A stretch of DNA of 64,000 nt from an uncultured Kordiimonas sp. (GCA_947492375.1 CANLMI010000002.1:807529-871528); one strand, 5' to 3'; shown: positions 22,091-32,136, counted from the stretch's first letter. Program-made: numbers and translations. The notes: generated by a model from the letters alone, not told the origin.

Positions 22091-23095
22091 TTAGGCAAAA
22101 GCATCATCCCATGACCCTTGCGTCGCAGCTTTAGAATACTCGGTTGCCCGGTTTTCAAAGAAGTTCGTATGCTCTACTGCGTTCAACATTGCATCAAGCC
22201 ATGAAAGAGGGTTGGCCTCAATATGATATTCGGCTTCAAGGCCAAGCTGTTGCAAGCGCCGGTCAGCAATATACCGAATATATTCCTTAACTTCACTAGC
22301 CTTAAGGCCTTCAATCCCTTCCATGCCGAATGCCAGGTCAATGAATGCATCTTCATGTTCAACAATTGTCTTACATGCCTGAAGCAAATCTGCTCTCAGG
22401 CTTTCATCCCAAAGTTCAGGGTTTTCAGAAACCAATGTTCTAAAAAGTTTAATGATAGAATCACAATGCAAAGATTCGTCACGCACTGACCAACTGATAA
22501 TTTGGCCCATGCCCTTCATTTTATTAAACCGCGGGAAATTGAGAAGCATGGCAAAACTTGCAAACAGTTGAAGCCCCTCTGTAAAGGCACCAAAAACAGC
22601 AAGCGTAATGGCCGTAGACCGCAGGTCTTTTGTATCAAACTGCTGCATATAATCATACTTATCCTTCATTTCTTTAAAACGAAGAAAAGCAGAATACTCA
22701 GTTTCAGGCATACCAATAGTATCGAGCAGATGGCTATAGGCTGCAACATGAACGGTTTCCATATTGGAAAATGCCGCCAGCATCATTTGAACTTCAGTAG
22801 GTTTAAAAACCTGACTGTAATGCTTCATATAGCAGTTATTTACTTCAATATCGCTCTGGGTGAAGAAGCGAAAGATTTGTGTCAGCAAGTTTTTTTCGCC
22901 TGCCGAAAGCTTGTTAGTCCAATCACGAACATCTTCAGCCAAAGGAACTTCTTCTGGTAGCCAATGAATACGTTGCTGCATCAACCAGGCCTCATATGCC
23001 CACGGATACCGGAAAGGTTTATACACATGCCTTTCTTCGAGTAATCCGTGCGATGGAGGATTTCCTTCTGGTTGTAGCTTACCCGTTTCAATCAT
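22091..23095 (-). CDS. nrdB: Class Ia ribonucleotide reductase beta subunit
   Basis: 334 aa; metal ligand/tyrosyl motifs SDIEVNNCYMKH, FSNMETVHVAAYSHLLD, RDESLHC. Confidence 0.95.
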   Translation of the reverse strand: MIETGKLQPEGNPPSHGLLEERHVYKPFRYPWAYEAWLMQQRIHWLPEEVPLAEDVRDWTNKLSAGEKNLLTQIFRFFTQSDIEVNNCYMKHYSQVFKPTEVQMMLAAFSNMETVHVAAYSHLLDTIGMPETEYSAFLRFKEMKDKYDYMQQFDTKDLRSTAITLAVFGAFTEGLQLFASFAMLLNFPRFNKMKGMGQIISWSVRDESLHCDSIIKLFRTLVSENPELWDESLRADLLQACKTIVEHEDAFIDLAFGMEGIEGLKASEVKEYIRYIADRRLQQLGLEAEYHIEANPLSWLDAMLNAVEHTNFFENRATEYSKAATQGSWDDAFA

Positions 23096-23434
23096 TATAA
23101 TTGTGCCCCGTAATCAAGATATTGTAGTGTTAATGAAATATGACTGTAGCATATACTATATTTAGCATTGCTAATACGCTTTTATACGCAAAACTGGATC
23201 ATTTTTTTTAGCTAAAAACTAACTACCGGATTTTAAATAGTAATTTGTACCAAACTGTGATAGTTAACAAATTATTAACAAAACTGATCAGGCAAAAAGT
23301 TTTGGTTATAGTGGTAAAGAAGACAAAAATTTTCTTAGTTTTCTGCCAACGAATCGAAAAATTTCCAGGCACGTATTAAATATAATTAAATGTACCTTTT
23401 TTAGGTTCAGACTGAAATAATATGGAGTATAAAA

Positions 23435-24088
23435 GTGAAAAAGCTATTCACATTATTTAGCTTGTTATCATTAATGGTAAGCTCTGCTGCCTATGGATCA
23501 CAGACTTTCAGACTATTTGACCATGGGTTTGGCGGACTAGGGCCAGACTATGGACTGCGCCTTGATTATCTTGATGGCTCTGGCGCCGAAAACCTGTTCA
23601 GTGTTAGCAATTTAGATGACGCCTTCGTAACTCTCAAATATACAGATGTAACGGATACGACTGGCACAGTAGAGATTGATGGAACAGTTGTTCGTAATTC
23701 TGACAATAGTTCATTCCGGTTGAATTATACATTTGAAGCTGATCGCCTCGGCCTTCCAACTGATCCATTTAGCGGCTTTAAAGCGATTAATGGCACCTCT
23801 TCTGGAACACTGTTTGGTGTCCTTGACGGCGGCGCTGATTTCAGTTTTGAAGGTAAAAGCAATGGTAACTATTTTGGCCTGCTAGCATTCGACGGCCACA
23901 GATTACCAGGCGATAATTCAACTGGTGTTTTCCGCGGCTGGGTTGTTGATAAAGACCGACCTTGCTGTAATGATTTTCTCGTTACTGTTTCTGCGATCCC
24001 AGAGCCAGCAACTTGGCTTATGATGATTGTGGGCTTTGGTATTGTTGGCGGTGCTATCCAACGCCGTAGAAAAGCTCTCTTTGCGTAA
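23435..24088 (+). CDS. PEP-CTERM sorting domain secreted protein
   Basis: GTG start with upstream GGAG; signal peptide MKKLFTLFSLLSLMVSSAAYG; C-terminal PEPATWLMMIVGFGIVGGAIQRRRK. Confidence 0.88.
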   Translation: MKKLFTLFSLLSLMVSSAAYGSQTFRLFDHGFGGLGPDYGLRLDYLDGSGAENLFSVSNLDDAFVTLKYTDVTDTTGTVEIDGTVVRNSDNSSFRLNYTFEADRLGLPTDPFSGFKAINGTSSGTLFGVLDGGADFSFEGKSNGNYFGLLAFDGHRLPGDNSTGVFRGWVVDKDRPCCNDFLVTVSAIPEPATWLMMIVGFGIVGGAIQRRRKALFA

Positions 24089-24113
24089 ATCAAAGAAATT
24101 AACTTAAACGCAT

Positions 24114-24141
24114 AAAAGCCGCATAATATTATGCGGCTTTT
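24114..24141. terminator. Bidirectional rho-independent terminator
   Basis: Perfect palindrome AAAAGCCGCATAAT/ATTATGCGGCTTTT between convergent genes. Confidence 0.88.
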
Positions 24142-24527
24142 TAATCAATAAGCTTCATAAGCTTATGATCAAAATACCTTAAAACCACCGGCAATTCTTT
24201 ACCCCGTTTTACGATCTGACCATTCATAGACCGAATACGCCACATACCCTGCTTTGACGACAAAGCCGGTTCTTTTATTATTTGGTATAAAGGCATTTCG
24301 CTGGCTCTTCGATATACAGAAAAAACAGCATAGTTAGGTTGAGCATCAATCGCATAATCAAACCATACACCGCCAGCAACCATTTTACCGTATACATTCA
24401 AAATCTGAGATAACTCAGAACGCATCAAATAAATGATGCTATTTTTCTTCTGTAAATTCTTTACTGTATTTAGAACCGTTAGGTCCTGATAGACAGTATT
24501 ATTCGACATAAATTTTGTACCATCCAA
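24141..24527 (-). CDS. DUF2794 family protein
   Basis: MRSELSQILNVYGKMVAGGVWFDYAIDAQPNYAVFSVYRRASEMPLYQI matches the alphaproteobacterial DUF2794 pattern; true start may be internal. Confidence 0.82.
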   Translation of the reverse strand: MDGTKFMSNNTVYQDLTVLNTVKNLQKKNSIIYLMRSELSQILNVYGKMVAGGVWFDYAIDAQPNYAVFSVYRRASEMPLYQIIKEPALSSKQGMWRIRSMNGQIVKRGKELPVVLRYFDHKLMKLID

Positions 24528-24730
24528 AAAATAGATAGTTTGGCATTGTATTGAGCGAAGATAGAAATACTGATCCCATTCTCAGCAAATTGCAAGCCGA
24601 TTACAACCAATTAATTCAATTCACAATTTACAGCAGGTCTTGAAACTCGTTGACCCAGTCACAAAATAGTGAGAATATATATCAGGCTGATATAAGAAAA
24701 TAAAACAGCATAAACAGCGAGGAAAATAAA

Positions 24731-25459
24731 ATGGACCAAGATAGTTTTTTCAAACACGGTGTTTTTGGCGCAGCAATTGTAGCCTTAATTGGCGCAGCCG
24801 CCGTATCAGGTACCTCATCCGATAATCGTGATGATAATTTCTCAATCGACATTAATATTGATGACTCTGACAAGGGCAATGGTGACCGCGTGAGCGAAAC
24901 CCGTGACCTTGCTACCTTCAACAATATTCGGGTGAAAGGTGGTATTGAATTGGAACTGGAAGCAGGCGGCGAACAATCTGTCTCCGTTTCAACAGATTCA
25001 AACCGTATCAAACTCGTTGAGACCTATGTTGAAGATAGTACACTTGTGATCGACATGAAGAAGAATAAACGCAAACGCTTCTGGAATAATGCTGACATCG
25101 ACGTAAGAATTACAGTTGCCAGTTTTGACGGTATAGAAGTTTTGGGCGCTGTCGAAGGCAATCTCAACAATATCAACTCAGATAATTTCAAAATAGATAT
25201 CCGTGGTGCCGCTGACTTGAATGTATCCGGAAGCTGTAAAAATCTTGTACTTGATATGCGGGGCGCTGGTGACGTAGACGCAGACAAATTAGAATGCTCA
25301 AGCGTTGATATAGATCTTAAGGGCGCTGGTTCTGCAAGCGTATATGCAAGCGAATCTGTTGACGCAATGATGGCCGGTGTTGGTAGCATCGAAGTCTACG
25401 GAAGCCCAAAAGACGTTAACAAGCGCACAGGCGGCATTGGTTCAATCCGTATCAGGTAA
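24731..25459 (+). CDS. DUF2807 (GIN-domain) beta-helix protein
   Basis: ETRDLATFNNIRVKGGIELELEAGGEQSVSVSTDSN...; repetitive [RK]GAG[DS] beta-helix turns. Confidence 0.82.
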   Translation: MDQDSFFKHGVFGAAIVALIGAAAVSGTSSDNRDDNFSIDINIDDSDKGNGDRVSETRDLATFNNIRVKGGIELELEAGGEQSVSVSTDSNRIKLVETYVEDSTLVIDMKKNKRKRFWNNADIDVRITVASFDGIEVLGAVEGNLNNINSDNFKIDIRGAADLNVSGSCKNLVLDMRGAGDVDADKLECSSVDIDLKGAGSASVYASESVDAMMAGVGSIEVYGSPKDVNKRTGGIGSIRIR

Positions 25460-25537
25460 ACATCGATTATAATATAACACACGGCTAAAATCATAAAGCC
25501 GCATACTCTATGACGATATAGCAAATGGGAGATCATA

Positions 25538-26242
25538 ATGCGCACAGGTACATACTTTGCCGTAGCAGCAGGACTTTTCACAACGGCTGCCCTTGCAAAC
25601 ACCGCATCAAAAGATACCAGTGAAGAAATGCGCGATGTTGGTAACTTCACTAGTATTTCACTCAACGGATCAATGGATGTAAGTGTATCCGTTGGTAAAG
25701 AAACCTCAGTCAAAGTTATTGCGGATAGCGATATCATTGACTATCTGGAAACGGAGGTCAAAAATGACCGTTTGGTTATAGATCTTGAAGATAACCGTAG
25801 TTATCGGAACATCAGAAAAATGCAGGTTATTGTTACAACACCTACTCTGGAAAGCGCGCGTCTTAGCGGGTCAGGCGACATGGATATTGACAATGTAGAT
25901 GCTGATTCTTTCGAATTTGAACTTCGTGGTTCGGGGGATGCAAACTTAACAGACTTTGACGTTGAAAAGCTTGAACTTAGCTTGGCAGGTTCTGGCGACA
26001 TTGAAGGCAACGGATCATGCAAAGACCTTGATATCAGTTTGCGCGGTTCTGGCGATATTTCCGGCAAGAAAATGAAATGTGATACAGCAGACGTTAGTCT
26101 GCGTGGTTCTGGCGACATAGAATTCTTCGCCGAAAAGTCTGCTGAAGTAAACGTTCGTGGCTCGGGTGATGTGGATGTCTACGGTAACCCTGATAAGTTA
26201 AAGTCAAACGTTAACGGTTCCGGTGATGTAAATCTACGATAA
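25538..26242 (+). CDS. DUF2807 (GIN-domain) beta-helix protein, paralogue of the preceding gene
   Basis: Signal peptide MRTGTYFAVAAGLFTTAALA; DVGNFTSISLNGSMDVSVSVGKETSVKVIAD; repeated GSGD turns. Confidence 0.85.
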   Translation: MRTGTYFAVAAGLFTTAALANTASKDTSEEMRDVGNFTSISLNGSMDVSVSVGKETSVKVIADSDIIDYLETEVKNDRLVIDLEDNRSYRNIRKMQVIVTTPTLESARLSGSGDMDIDNVDADSFEFELRGSGDANLTDFDVEKLELSLAGSGDIEGNGSCKDLDISLRGSGDISGKKMKCDTADVSLRGSGDIEFFAEKSAEVNVRGSGDVDVYGNPDKLKSNVNGSGDVNLR

Positions 26243-26272
26243 CTAGCCAAAAAATCTGAAATCGTTTTTATA

Positions 26273-26298
26273 AATGCCGGCCTAACAAGGCCGGCATT
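26273..26298 (+). terminator. Strong hairpin/terminator after DUF2807 gene
   Basis: AATGCCGGCCT-AACA-AGGCCGGCATT, followed by T-rich acgttatttta. Confidence 0.75.
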
Positions 26299-26396
26299 AC
26301 GTTATTTTATAACCAAAGTATAAAACTGCCTTATTGTTGCCCTTTTTGCGCCAACCCTCAGCCTTAATAAAGCATGACTATCTAATTGTTGGCCTC

Positions 26397-26480
26397 GACT
26401 GGCCCGATCCGATAGTGAAGCACTGAACCCCTAGCCCCCTCATCTTCACTGTGTCCCTGGATTGGGCCAGTTATCTTTTT
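26397..26480 (+). ncRNA. Candidate structured small RNA (long hairpin plus 3' T-run)
   Basis: 14-bp stem ACTGGCCCGATCCG/TGGATTGGGCCAGT (with GU pairs), internal loop, 7-bp stem AGTGAAG/CTTCACT, C-rich 23-nt loop, then TTATCTTTTT; no ORF. Confidence 0.45.
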
Positions 26481-26638
26481 AAAACTCAAGTATTTTTCAA
26501 AGTTCAGAACATATTAAACACAGATTTGTGAGTATTGCATGGCTCGACAAATCAATTTCAAATTGGCATTCACTTGTCCCAAGGGCTGTAAAAATTTTAA
26601 ATGTTGCAGCTAACTTTTAGATATGAGCGGAGAAAAAT

Positions 26639-27325
26639 ATGCGTCAGTTATTCGAACTATGTGCAGAAGACAGAGATATTCGTTTCAGCCCTTTTGTTTG
26701 GCGAGCAATATTTTGCCTTGCCCATAAAGGTTTGGAATTTGAACGGACCCCTCTGATGTTTCTTGAGAAAGAACCATATGCAGATTCTGATCATACGGCA
26801 CTACCTGTCTTTAAAGACGGCGATACATGGGTAACTGATAGCCTCCAGATCGCCGAATATTTAGAAAACACATATTCGGAAAACCCATTATTTGGGTCAA
26901 CAGTTGCATTAGGCCAGGCAGCTTTGCTTAACAATTTTTTTAATCAAACTATTGTTGCAGGCCTATTTCCAATGTTAGCTGCTGACGTTTGTGACCAACT
27001 AACAAGCGAGAACGCTGCCTACTTTAGAAAAACGCGTGAACCAAACTTTGGCGGAGCAACTCTGGAAGCAGTTCGTGAAAAACGCGGTGATATGGTTGAT
27101 GGCTTCAGAGCGTCGCTCAACCCGATACGTGCAACCCTAGATAAACAAAACTTTTTGTGCGGCGACGCACCCGCCTGGGCCGACTATGCTGCCATGGGCC
27201 CGTTTATGTGGGCACGTGTCATCAGTGATTTTGACCCAATTGCAGATGACGACCCAATCAACATATGGCGCGAACGTATGCTTGATCTATTCGGCGGATT
27301 AGGCCGTTCGGCTAAAACTGTTTAA
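26639..27325 (+). CDS. Glutathione S-transferase family protein
   Basis: Thioredoxin-fold N-terminus (RFSPFVWRAIFCLAHKGLEFERTPLMF...LPVFKDGDTWVTDSLQIAEYLE) and alpha-helical C-terminus. Confidence 0.85.
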   Translation: MRQLFELCAEDRDIRFSPFVWRAIFCLAHKGLEFERTPLMFLEKEPYADSDHTALPVFKDGDTWVTDSLQIAEYLENTYSENPLFGSTVALGQAALLNNFFNQTIVAGLFPMLAADVCDQLTSENAAYFRKTREPNFGGATLEAVREKRGDMVDGFRASLNPIRATLDKQNFLCGDAPAWADYAAMGPFMWARVISDFDPIADDDPINIWRERMLDLFGGLGRSAKTV

Positions 27326-27346
27326 CTAACCCTTTAATAAGAACAT

Positions 27347-27374
27347 TCTACAGAGACCCTTGCGTCTCTGTAGA
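27347..27374 (+). terminator. Hairpin downstream of GST gene
   Basis: TCTACAGAGAC-CCTTGC-GTCTCTGTAGA 11-bp perfect stem; no clear T-tract. Confidence 0.5.
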
Positions 27375-27423
27375 GAGCACTATATCACTACAGATATATT
27401 CACAAACTTGGGGATACATACGA

Positions 27424-28371
27424 GTGGATGTTTATATCGAAGCCAAAGGGCTGAGCAAAACCTTTGGAAACTTTCTGGCTGTTGATAATGTTTCGCTTTC
27501 AGTGAAAAAAGGCGAAGTACTTGGTTTTTTGGGCCCAAACGGAGCCGGTAAAACCACAACCATGAAAATGCTGACTGGTTTTTTAAATCCAAGCATAGGC
27601 AGCGCAGAAATATGCGGAACACCTGTAACAACCGGGCATGTTAGCGCGCGCAAATATATCGGCTATTTACCAGAAGGCGCTCCTTTATACGGTGAAATGA
27701 CTGTCTATGCTTTTCTGAAATTTATTGCCGCCGCTCATAAAATTCCAACAGACAGTATTGCCGATGCCATTGAAGCGGTTACAAATGCAGTTCAACTAGA
27801 ACAGGTTCTAACGCAGCGTATCGAGACTTTATCAAAAGGTTTTAAGCGCAGAGTAGGATTAGCCGCAGCGATCATCCATCAACCTGATGTTTTAATCCTC
27901 GATGAGCCAACAGACGGACTAGACCCAAATCAAAAACATGAAGTCCGCTCACTCATTGAAAAAATGGCGCCAGATAGAGCAATCATTATTTCAACCCATA
28001 TTCTTGAAGAAGTAGAAGCCTTGTGCTCGCGTGCCGTCATCATAAACAAAGGCAGCATTGTTGCAGATGATACACCCTCAGGTCTGCGCGCCCGCTCACG
28101 CTATAAAAATGCCGTTTCGCTAACAGTATCCAAAAAGATTAGTGCTGATGTAATCACAAGATTAAAATCATCACCAGACATCAATACACTTGAGCAAAAT
28201 ATAGAGGGTGATTTTGTTCGCATAACTGCACTGAATCAGCAAAATAAATCTGTTATCAAAACAATCGATACATTAATTGAAGCAGAAAAATGGCCAATTG
28301 AACAATATTCTATTGAAGCAGGCAGGCTAGATGATGTTTTCCGCTCCTTGACCCAAGGAGATGCCGCATGA
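27424..28371 (+). CDS. ABC transporter ATP-binding protein (GldA-type)
   Basis: GTG start; Walker A GPNGAGKTTT, LSKGFKRRVGLAAAI signature, LILDEPTDGLDPNQ. Confidence 0.92.
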   Translation: MDVYIEAKGLSKTFGNFLAVDNVSLSVKKGEVLGFLGPNGAGKTTTMKMLTGFLNPSIGSAEICGTPVTTGHVSARKYIGYLPEGAPLYGEMTVYAFLKFIAAAHKIPTDSIADAIEAVTNAVQLEQVLTQRIETLSKGFKRRVGLAAAIIHQPDVLILDEPTDGLDPNQKHEVRSLIEKMAPDRAIIISTHILEEVEALCSRAVIINKGSIVADDTPSGLRARSRYKNAVSLTVSKKISADVITRLKSSPDINTLEQNIEGDFVRITALNQQNKSVIKTIDTLIEAEKWPIEQYSIEAGRLDDVFRSLTQGDAA

Positions 28372-29105
28372 ACGATATATTGGTAATTTTCAAACGCGAA
28401 TTTGCAAGCTATTTTGCCACACCTCTCGCCTATGTCTTTTTGGTGGTTTTTCTTATAATGCAAGGACTATTCACCTTCTACATGGGGCAGTTTTTCGAAC
28501 GTGAGCAAGCAGACTTAAGTTCTTTCTTCACGTATCACCCCTGGCTTTATCTGTTTTTTATGCCGGCAATCGCCATGCGGCTATGGTCTGAAGAACGTAA
28601 AAACGGCACGCAAGAACTCTTATTAACATTACCACTATCTACAGGCATGATAATCATTGGGAAATATACCGCGGCTATCGCTTTTGCCGCCCTCGCATTA
28701 TTTTTAACATTCCCAATTTGGATAACAGTTAACTGGTTAGGCGCACCTGATAATGGACCAATTATAACGGGATATATCGGCTCGCTCTTGATGGCATCAT
28801 CCTATATTGCAGTTGGTTCAGCGATTTCGGCTATAACAAGAAATCAAGTCATTGCCTTTGTCGTATCAGTCAGTATTTGTTTTTTATTTTTAGTGTCGGG
28901 GTTACCGATAGTTTTGAACTTTTTTGAAGCATGGGTCCCGGATACCGTTTTACTTGCGATCGCAAATCTATCTTTCTTATCACATTTTGATAATCTACAA
29001 AAAGGCGTCATCGCTCTATCTGATATCTTTTATTTCACAAGCGTAATAATATTATGGCTATGGGTGAACCGTATCATTGTGGAAGTGAAAAGGGAGGAAG
29101 GGTAA
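28368..29105 (+). CDS. ABC-2 type permease (GldF-type)
   Basis: ATGA overlap with ATPase gene; multi-TM with MRLWSEERKNGTQELLLTLPL. Confidence 0.9.
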   Translation: MNDILVIFKREFASYFATPLAYVFLVVFLIMQGLFTFYMGQFFEREQADLSSFFTYHPWLYLFFMPAIAMRLWSEERKNGTQELLLTLPLSTGMIIIGKYTAAIAFAALALFLTFPIWITVNWLGAPDNGPIITGYIGSLLMASSYIAVGSAISAITRNQVIAFVVSVSICFLFLVSGLPIVLNFFEAWVPDTVLLAIANLSFLSHFDNLQKGVIALSDIFYFTSVIILWLWVNRIIVEVKREEG

Positions 29106-30943
29106 TGACCGAACAGTCAGTGATAAAAAGAAAACTTCAGCCCTTTATCCTTATTATACTTGGTGGTTTACTGTTTCTATCGCTATCCATTTTATCTGAT
29201 CGCTTCTTACGCGGCATTTCAATCGATCTAACCGAAGACAGTCTTTATACATTGTCTGGAGGCACGAAAGAAACCTTGAAAAACCTTGAAGAACCCATTC
29301 AAGTTACATTTTATTATTCTAAAAACCTGGCTACTCCCTACCCTGATCTCGTTAGTTATGGCAAACGCATCGAAGATCTATTAAAGGCTTTTCAGGCTGT
29401 CGCACCAAATATGATAGAATTATCGATTATTGACCCCGAGCCTTTCTCTGAAGCCGAAGATGCTGCTGTAGAAGCAGGCCTGAGCGGCGCACCGCTAGGC
29501 GACGGCTCCACGTTATATTTCGGATTAACAGCGACAAATTCCACAAATGGTGAAGGTAATATCCCGTTTCTAACCGAAGACCGGGAGACATTTCTCGAGT
29601 ATGATCTTATCAAACTAATCATCAATCTCGAAACGATGGAACGCCCAAAAATGACGCTCATCACTCAATTGCCGCTACAGTATGGTATTGGTGGACCGCA
29701 GGCGGCTTTACAAGGTCGTTCGCAACCATATGTTATTTATAAGCAATTGCAGGAAAATTTCGAGATAGCAGAGCTTGAAAAAGCCTTTAAAGAAATTCCA
29801 CTTGATACAGATATATTGACGATCGCTCATCCACCATCACTAAACGATGAGCAGCTTTATGCTATCGATCAATATATTCTCTCTGGCGGTAGGGCACTTG
29901 TATTTCTGGACCCACATGCAGAATCGCTTGATCCCAATGCTTTTGCCCCAAATAGCTCTGATCTGGGTATATTATTAAATAGCTGGGGCATTGAAATACC
30001 CAACAATATGGTTGTGGGCGATGCTTCACTTGCACAGCGTGTACAGCTTGATGGATTTGGGCCAGATTCGGTTAAGGATTTCATTTTTTGGCTCGGAATA
30101 AGAGATGGGTTTTTAGCCGAAGATGACATAGTAACCGGTGCCATCGATAATCTGAATATCGCATCCGCTGGCATTATCAAACCACTCTCTGATAGAACAA
30201 CAAACGTTACCCCACTTGTCGAAACCAGTACAGTTTCGATGCTGTATGACGCGTCTAGAGCTGTTGGTACACCAGATACTGATAGCTTATTGAGAGACCT
30301 GGAGCCAACAGCAGAAGCTTATACGCTCGCGGCCCGTATTAGTGGCAACACGGCATCGGCTTTCCCGGACAAAACTAGTGAAAACCACCTCAAAACCGGA
30401 AATATCAATCTGGTAGTAGTCAGTGATACCGATCTATTCGACAATCGTTTCTGGGTCCAGTTGCAAGACCTCTTAGGTCAGCAAATTATTGTACCAATTG
30501 CAGGAAACGGTAGCTTTATTTTAAACCTGGCTGATCACCTTATAGGCTCAAACGCTATGTTGGAGCTACGTGGCAGGGGCATATCAAGACGCCCATTCGA
30601 CGTCGTTGACCGTATGCGCCGTGAAGCTGAAGCTAAGTTTTTAAATGAAGAGCAACGCCTCCAAGCACGAATGACAAGCGTTGAAACCCGCCTTGCTGAA
30701 CTTGAAAGCCAAAAACCGGACGGCGCCACTGTTATATCAACTGAGCAAGAGCAAGAGATCTCAATCTTCAGAGCGGAACTCTTGGAGACCAGAAAAGCTC
30801 TCAGAGAGGTGAAACGAAACCTTCGCGGAGATATTGATAGGCTTGGCAGTACTCTTGCCGTTATTAATATCGCCCTTGTTCCAATACTGTTGATTATATT
30901 CATTGGATTGCGTACATACTTTCGCCGCAAACAAACGATTTAA
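29105..30943 (+). CDS. GldG-family ABC auxiliary protein
   Basis: IDLTEDSLYTLSGGTKETLKNLEEPIQVTFYYSKNL..., GGRALVFLDP, C-terminal coiled-coil and TM; start ATG at 29105 overlapping upstream TAA. Confidence 0.88.
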   Translation: MTEQSVIKRKLQPFILIILGGLLFLSLSILSDRFLRGISIDLTEDSLYTLSGGTKETLKNLEEPIQVTFYYSKNLATPYPDLVSYGKRIEDLLKAFQAVAPNMIELSIIDPEPFSEAEDAAVEAGLSGAPLGDGSTLYFGLTATNSTNGEGNIPFLTEDRETFLEYDLIKLIINLETMERPKMTLITQLPLQYGIGGPQAALQGRSQPYVIYKQLQENFEIAELEKAFKEIPLDTDILTIAHPPSLNDEQLYAIDQYILSGGRALVFLDPHAESLDPNAFAPNSSDLGILLNSWGIEIPNNMVVGDASLAQRVQLDGFGPDSVKDFIFWLGIRDGFLAEDDIVTGAIDNLNIASAGIIKPLSDRTTNVTPLVETSTVSMLYDASRAVGTPDTDSLLRDLEPTAEAYTLAARISGNTASAFPDKTSENHLKTGNINLVVVSDTDLFDNRFWVQLQDLLGQQIIVPIAGNGSFILNLADHLIGSNAMLELRGRGISRRPFDVVDRMRREAEAKFLNEEQRLQARMTSVETRLAELESQKPDGATVISTEQEQEISIFRAELLETRKALREVKRNLRGDIDRLGSTLAVINIALVPILLIIFIGLRTYFRRKQTI

Positions 30944-30978
30944 TACCATTACAAGCGACACGTCTGGAAAGTCATTAT

Positions 30979-32022
30979 ATGTCACAGCGTATGACAAATA
31001 TTTTAGGGTATCTGACCTTATTTGCCATTTTGGGCGCGATTTGGGTTTTATTTGGTGAAGACCCATCGCTTAACCAAGGGGCGAGAGGCGAAAAGACCTT
31101 TGGTGACCTTCAAGACACAATCAATCAAGTTACAGAGATTCGACTAAGTCAACAGGATACATCAACAACGTTAAAACGTGATAATGGTCTATGGCTAATT
31201 AGCGAACGTGAGGGTTACAGAGCGCAAGGCGATAAAGTGCGCGACTTCTTAAGAGGTATTGCTTTATCGGAACGCCGCGAACCGAAAACTGCCAGTAATG
31301 ATCGCTTCGATCAAATCGGGCTCGGTGATGCGACGTTAAATATTAAAGTGTACGGTGCAGAGGAAAAATTACTTGCAGAATTCAAAATGGGATCGCGCCG
31401 AGAAAATAGTGCAAGCGGTAGATCGCTAACGTATATTTATAAAGGCGGTGACACCAGAAGTTGGCTGGTGAGCGGCCTTGCTGCTGCAAACGCTGATCCA
31501 TCATGGTGGTTAGAAAGCGATTTATTCTTAATCGACGCCCAACGCGCCCTTGAATTCAAGACGGACACCCTCACCTTTAACAAAGACCTGGACACAAACA
31601 GCTACTCACTTGCAAAAGATATTGGTAACGAACAGGTAGAATTACTCGCCTCACCCGAAGATGCTGTCGCTTTTTTAAGTGATGTAAAGTTCACAGACAT
31701 CAAAAAACAAAATGCCATCCCCGACACTCCATTCAAAAACGGATACCTGAAAACTTATGATGGCCTAACTTTAGAGTACACTCTCTATAACATCGAAGAT
31801 ACTGTTTGGTTACAGCTCAACGCCAACTTTGACCCTGATGCTCGTGACGCTGGCGAAGAAGGCATTTTGGAAGGCTCACCAGAAAACGGCGCACAAGAAG
31901 CCGAAGATATCAATGCACGAACCAACGGTTGGGTGTTTGCCTTGTCAAAAGAAGATGCCGCAATGTTATTGCGCAGCAAAGATGACTATATCGAAAATAC
32001 ATCAGCTATCACTGAAAAATAG
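30979..32022 (+). CDS. DUF4340 domain-containing protein
   Basis: MTNILGYLTLFAILGAIWVLFGE..., RDNGLWLISEREGYRAQGDKVRDFL; downstream of gldG-like gene. Confidence 0.85.
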   Translation: MSQRMTNILGYLTLFAILGAIWVLFGEDPSLNQGARGEKTFGDLQDTINQVTEIRLSQQDTSTTLKRDNGLWLISEREGYRAQGDKVRDFLRGIALSERREPKTASNDRFDQIGLGDATLNIKVYGAEEKLLAEFKMGSRRENSASGRSLTYIYKGGDTRSWLVSGLAAANADPSWWLESDLFLIDAQRALEFKTDTLTFNKDLDTNSYSLAKDIGNEQVELLASPEDAVAFLSDVKFTDIKKQNAIPDTPFKNGYLKTYDGLTLEYTLYNIEDTVWLQLNANFDPDARDAGEEGILEGSPENGAQEAEDINARTNGWVFALSKEDAAMLLRSKDDYIENTSAITEK

Positions 32023-32136
32023 ACATCAAAGCCTTGATACTCAGCGTACAATTACCTAAATGTTGCAGCAACACACATATAGAAGCACTAAAAGCTGATA
32101 TATCCTTTAATGACTAAAGATAAAAGATGAGAGATT

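Noticed and set aside
30535-30930. 131-aa minus-strand ORF within the gldG-like gene
   Set aside because: Ser/Arg-rich composition typical of antisense shadow ORFs.
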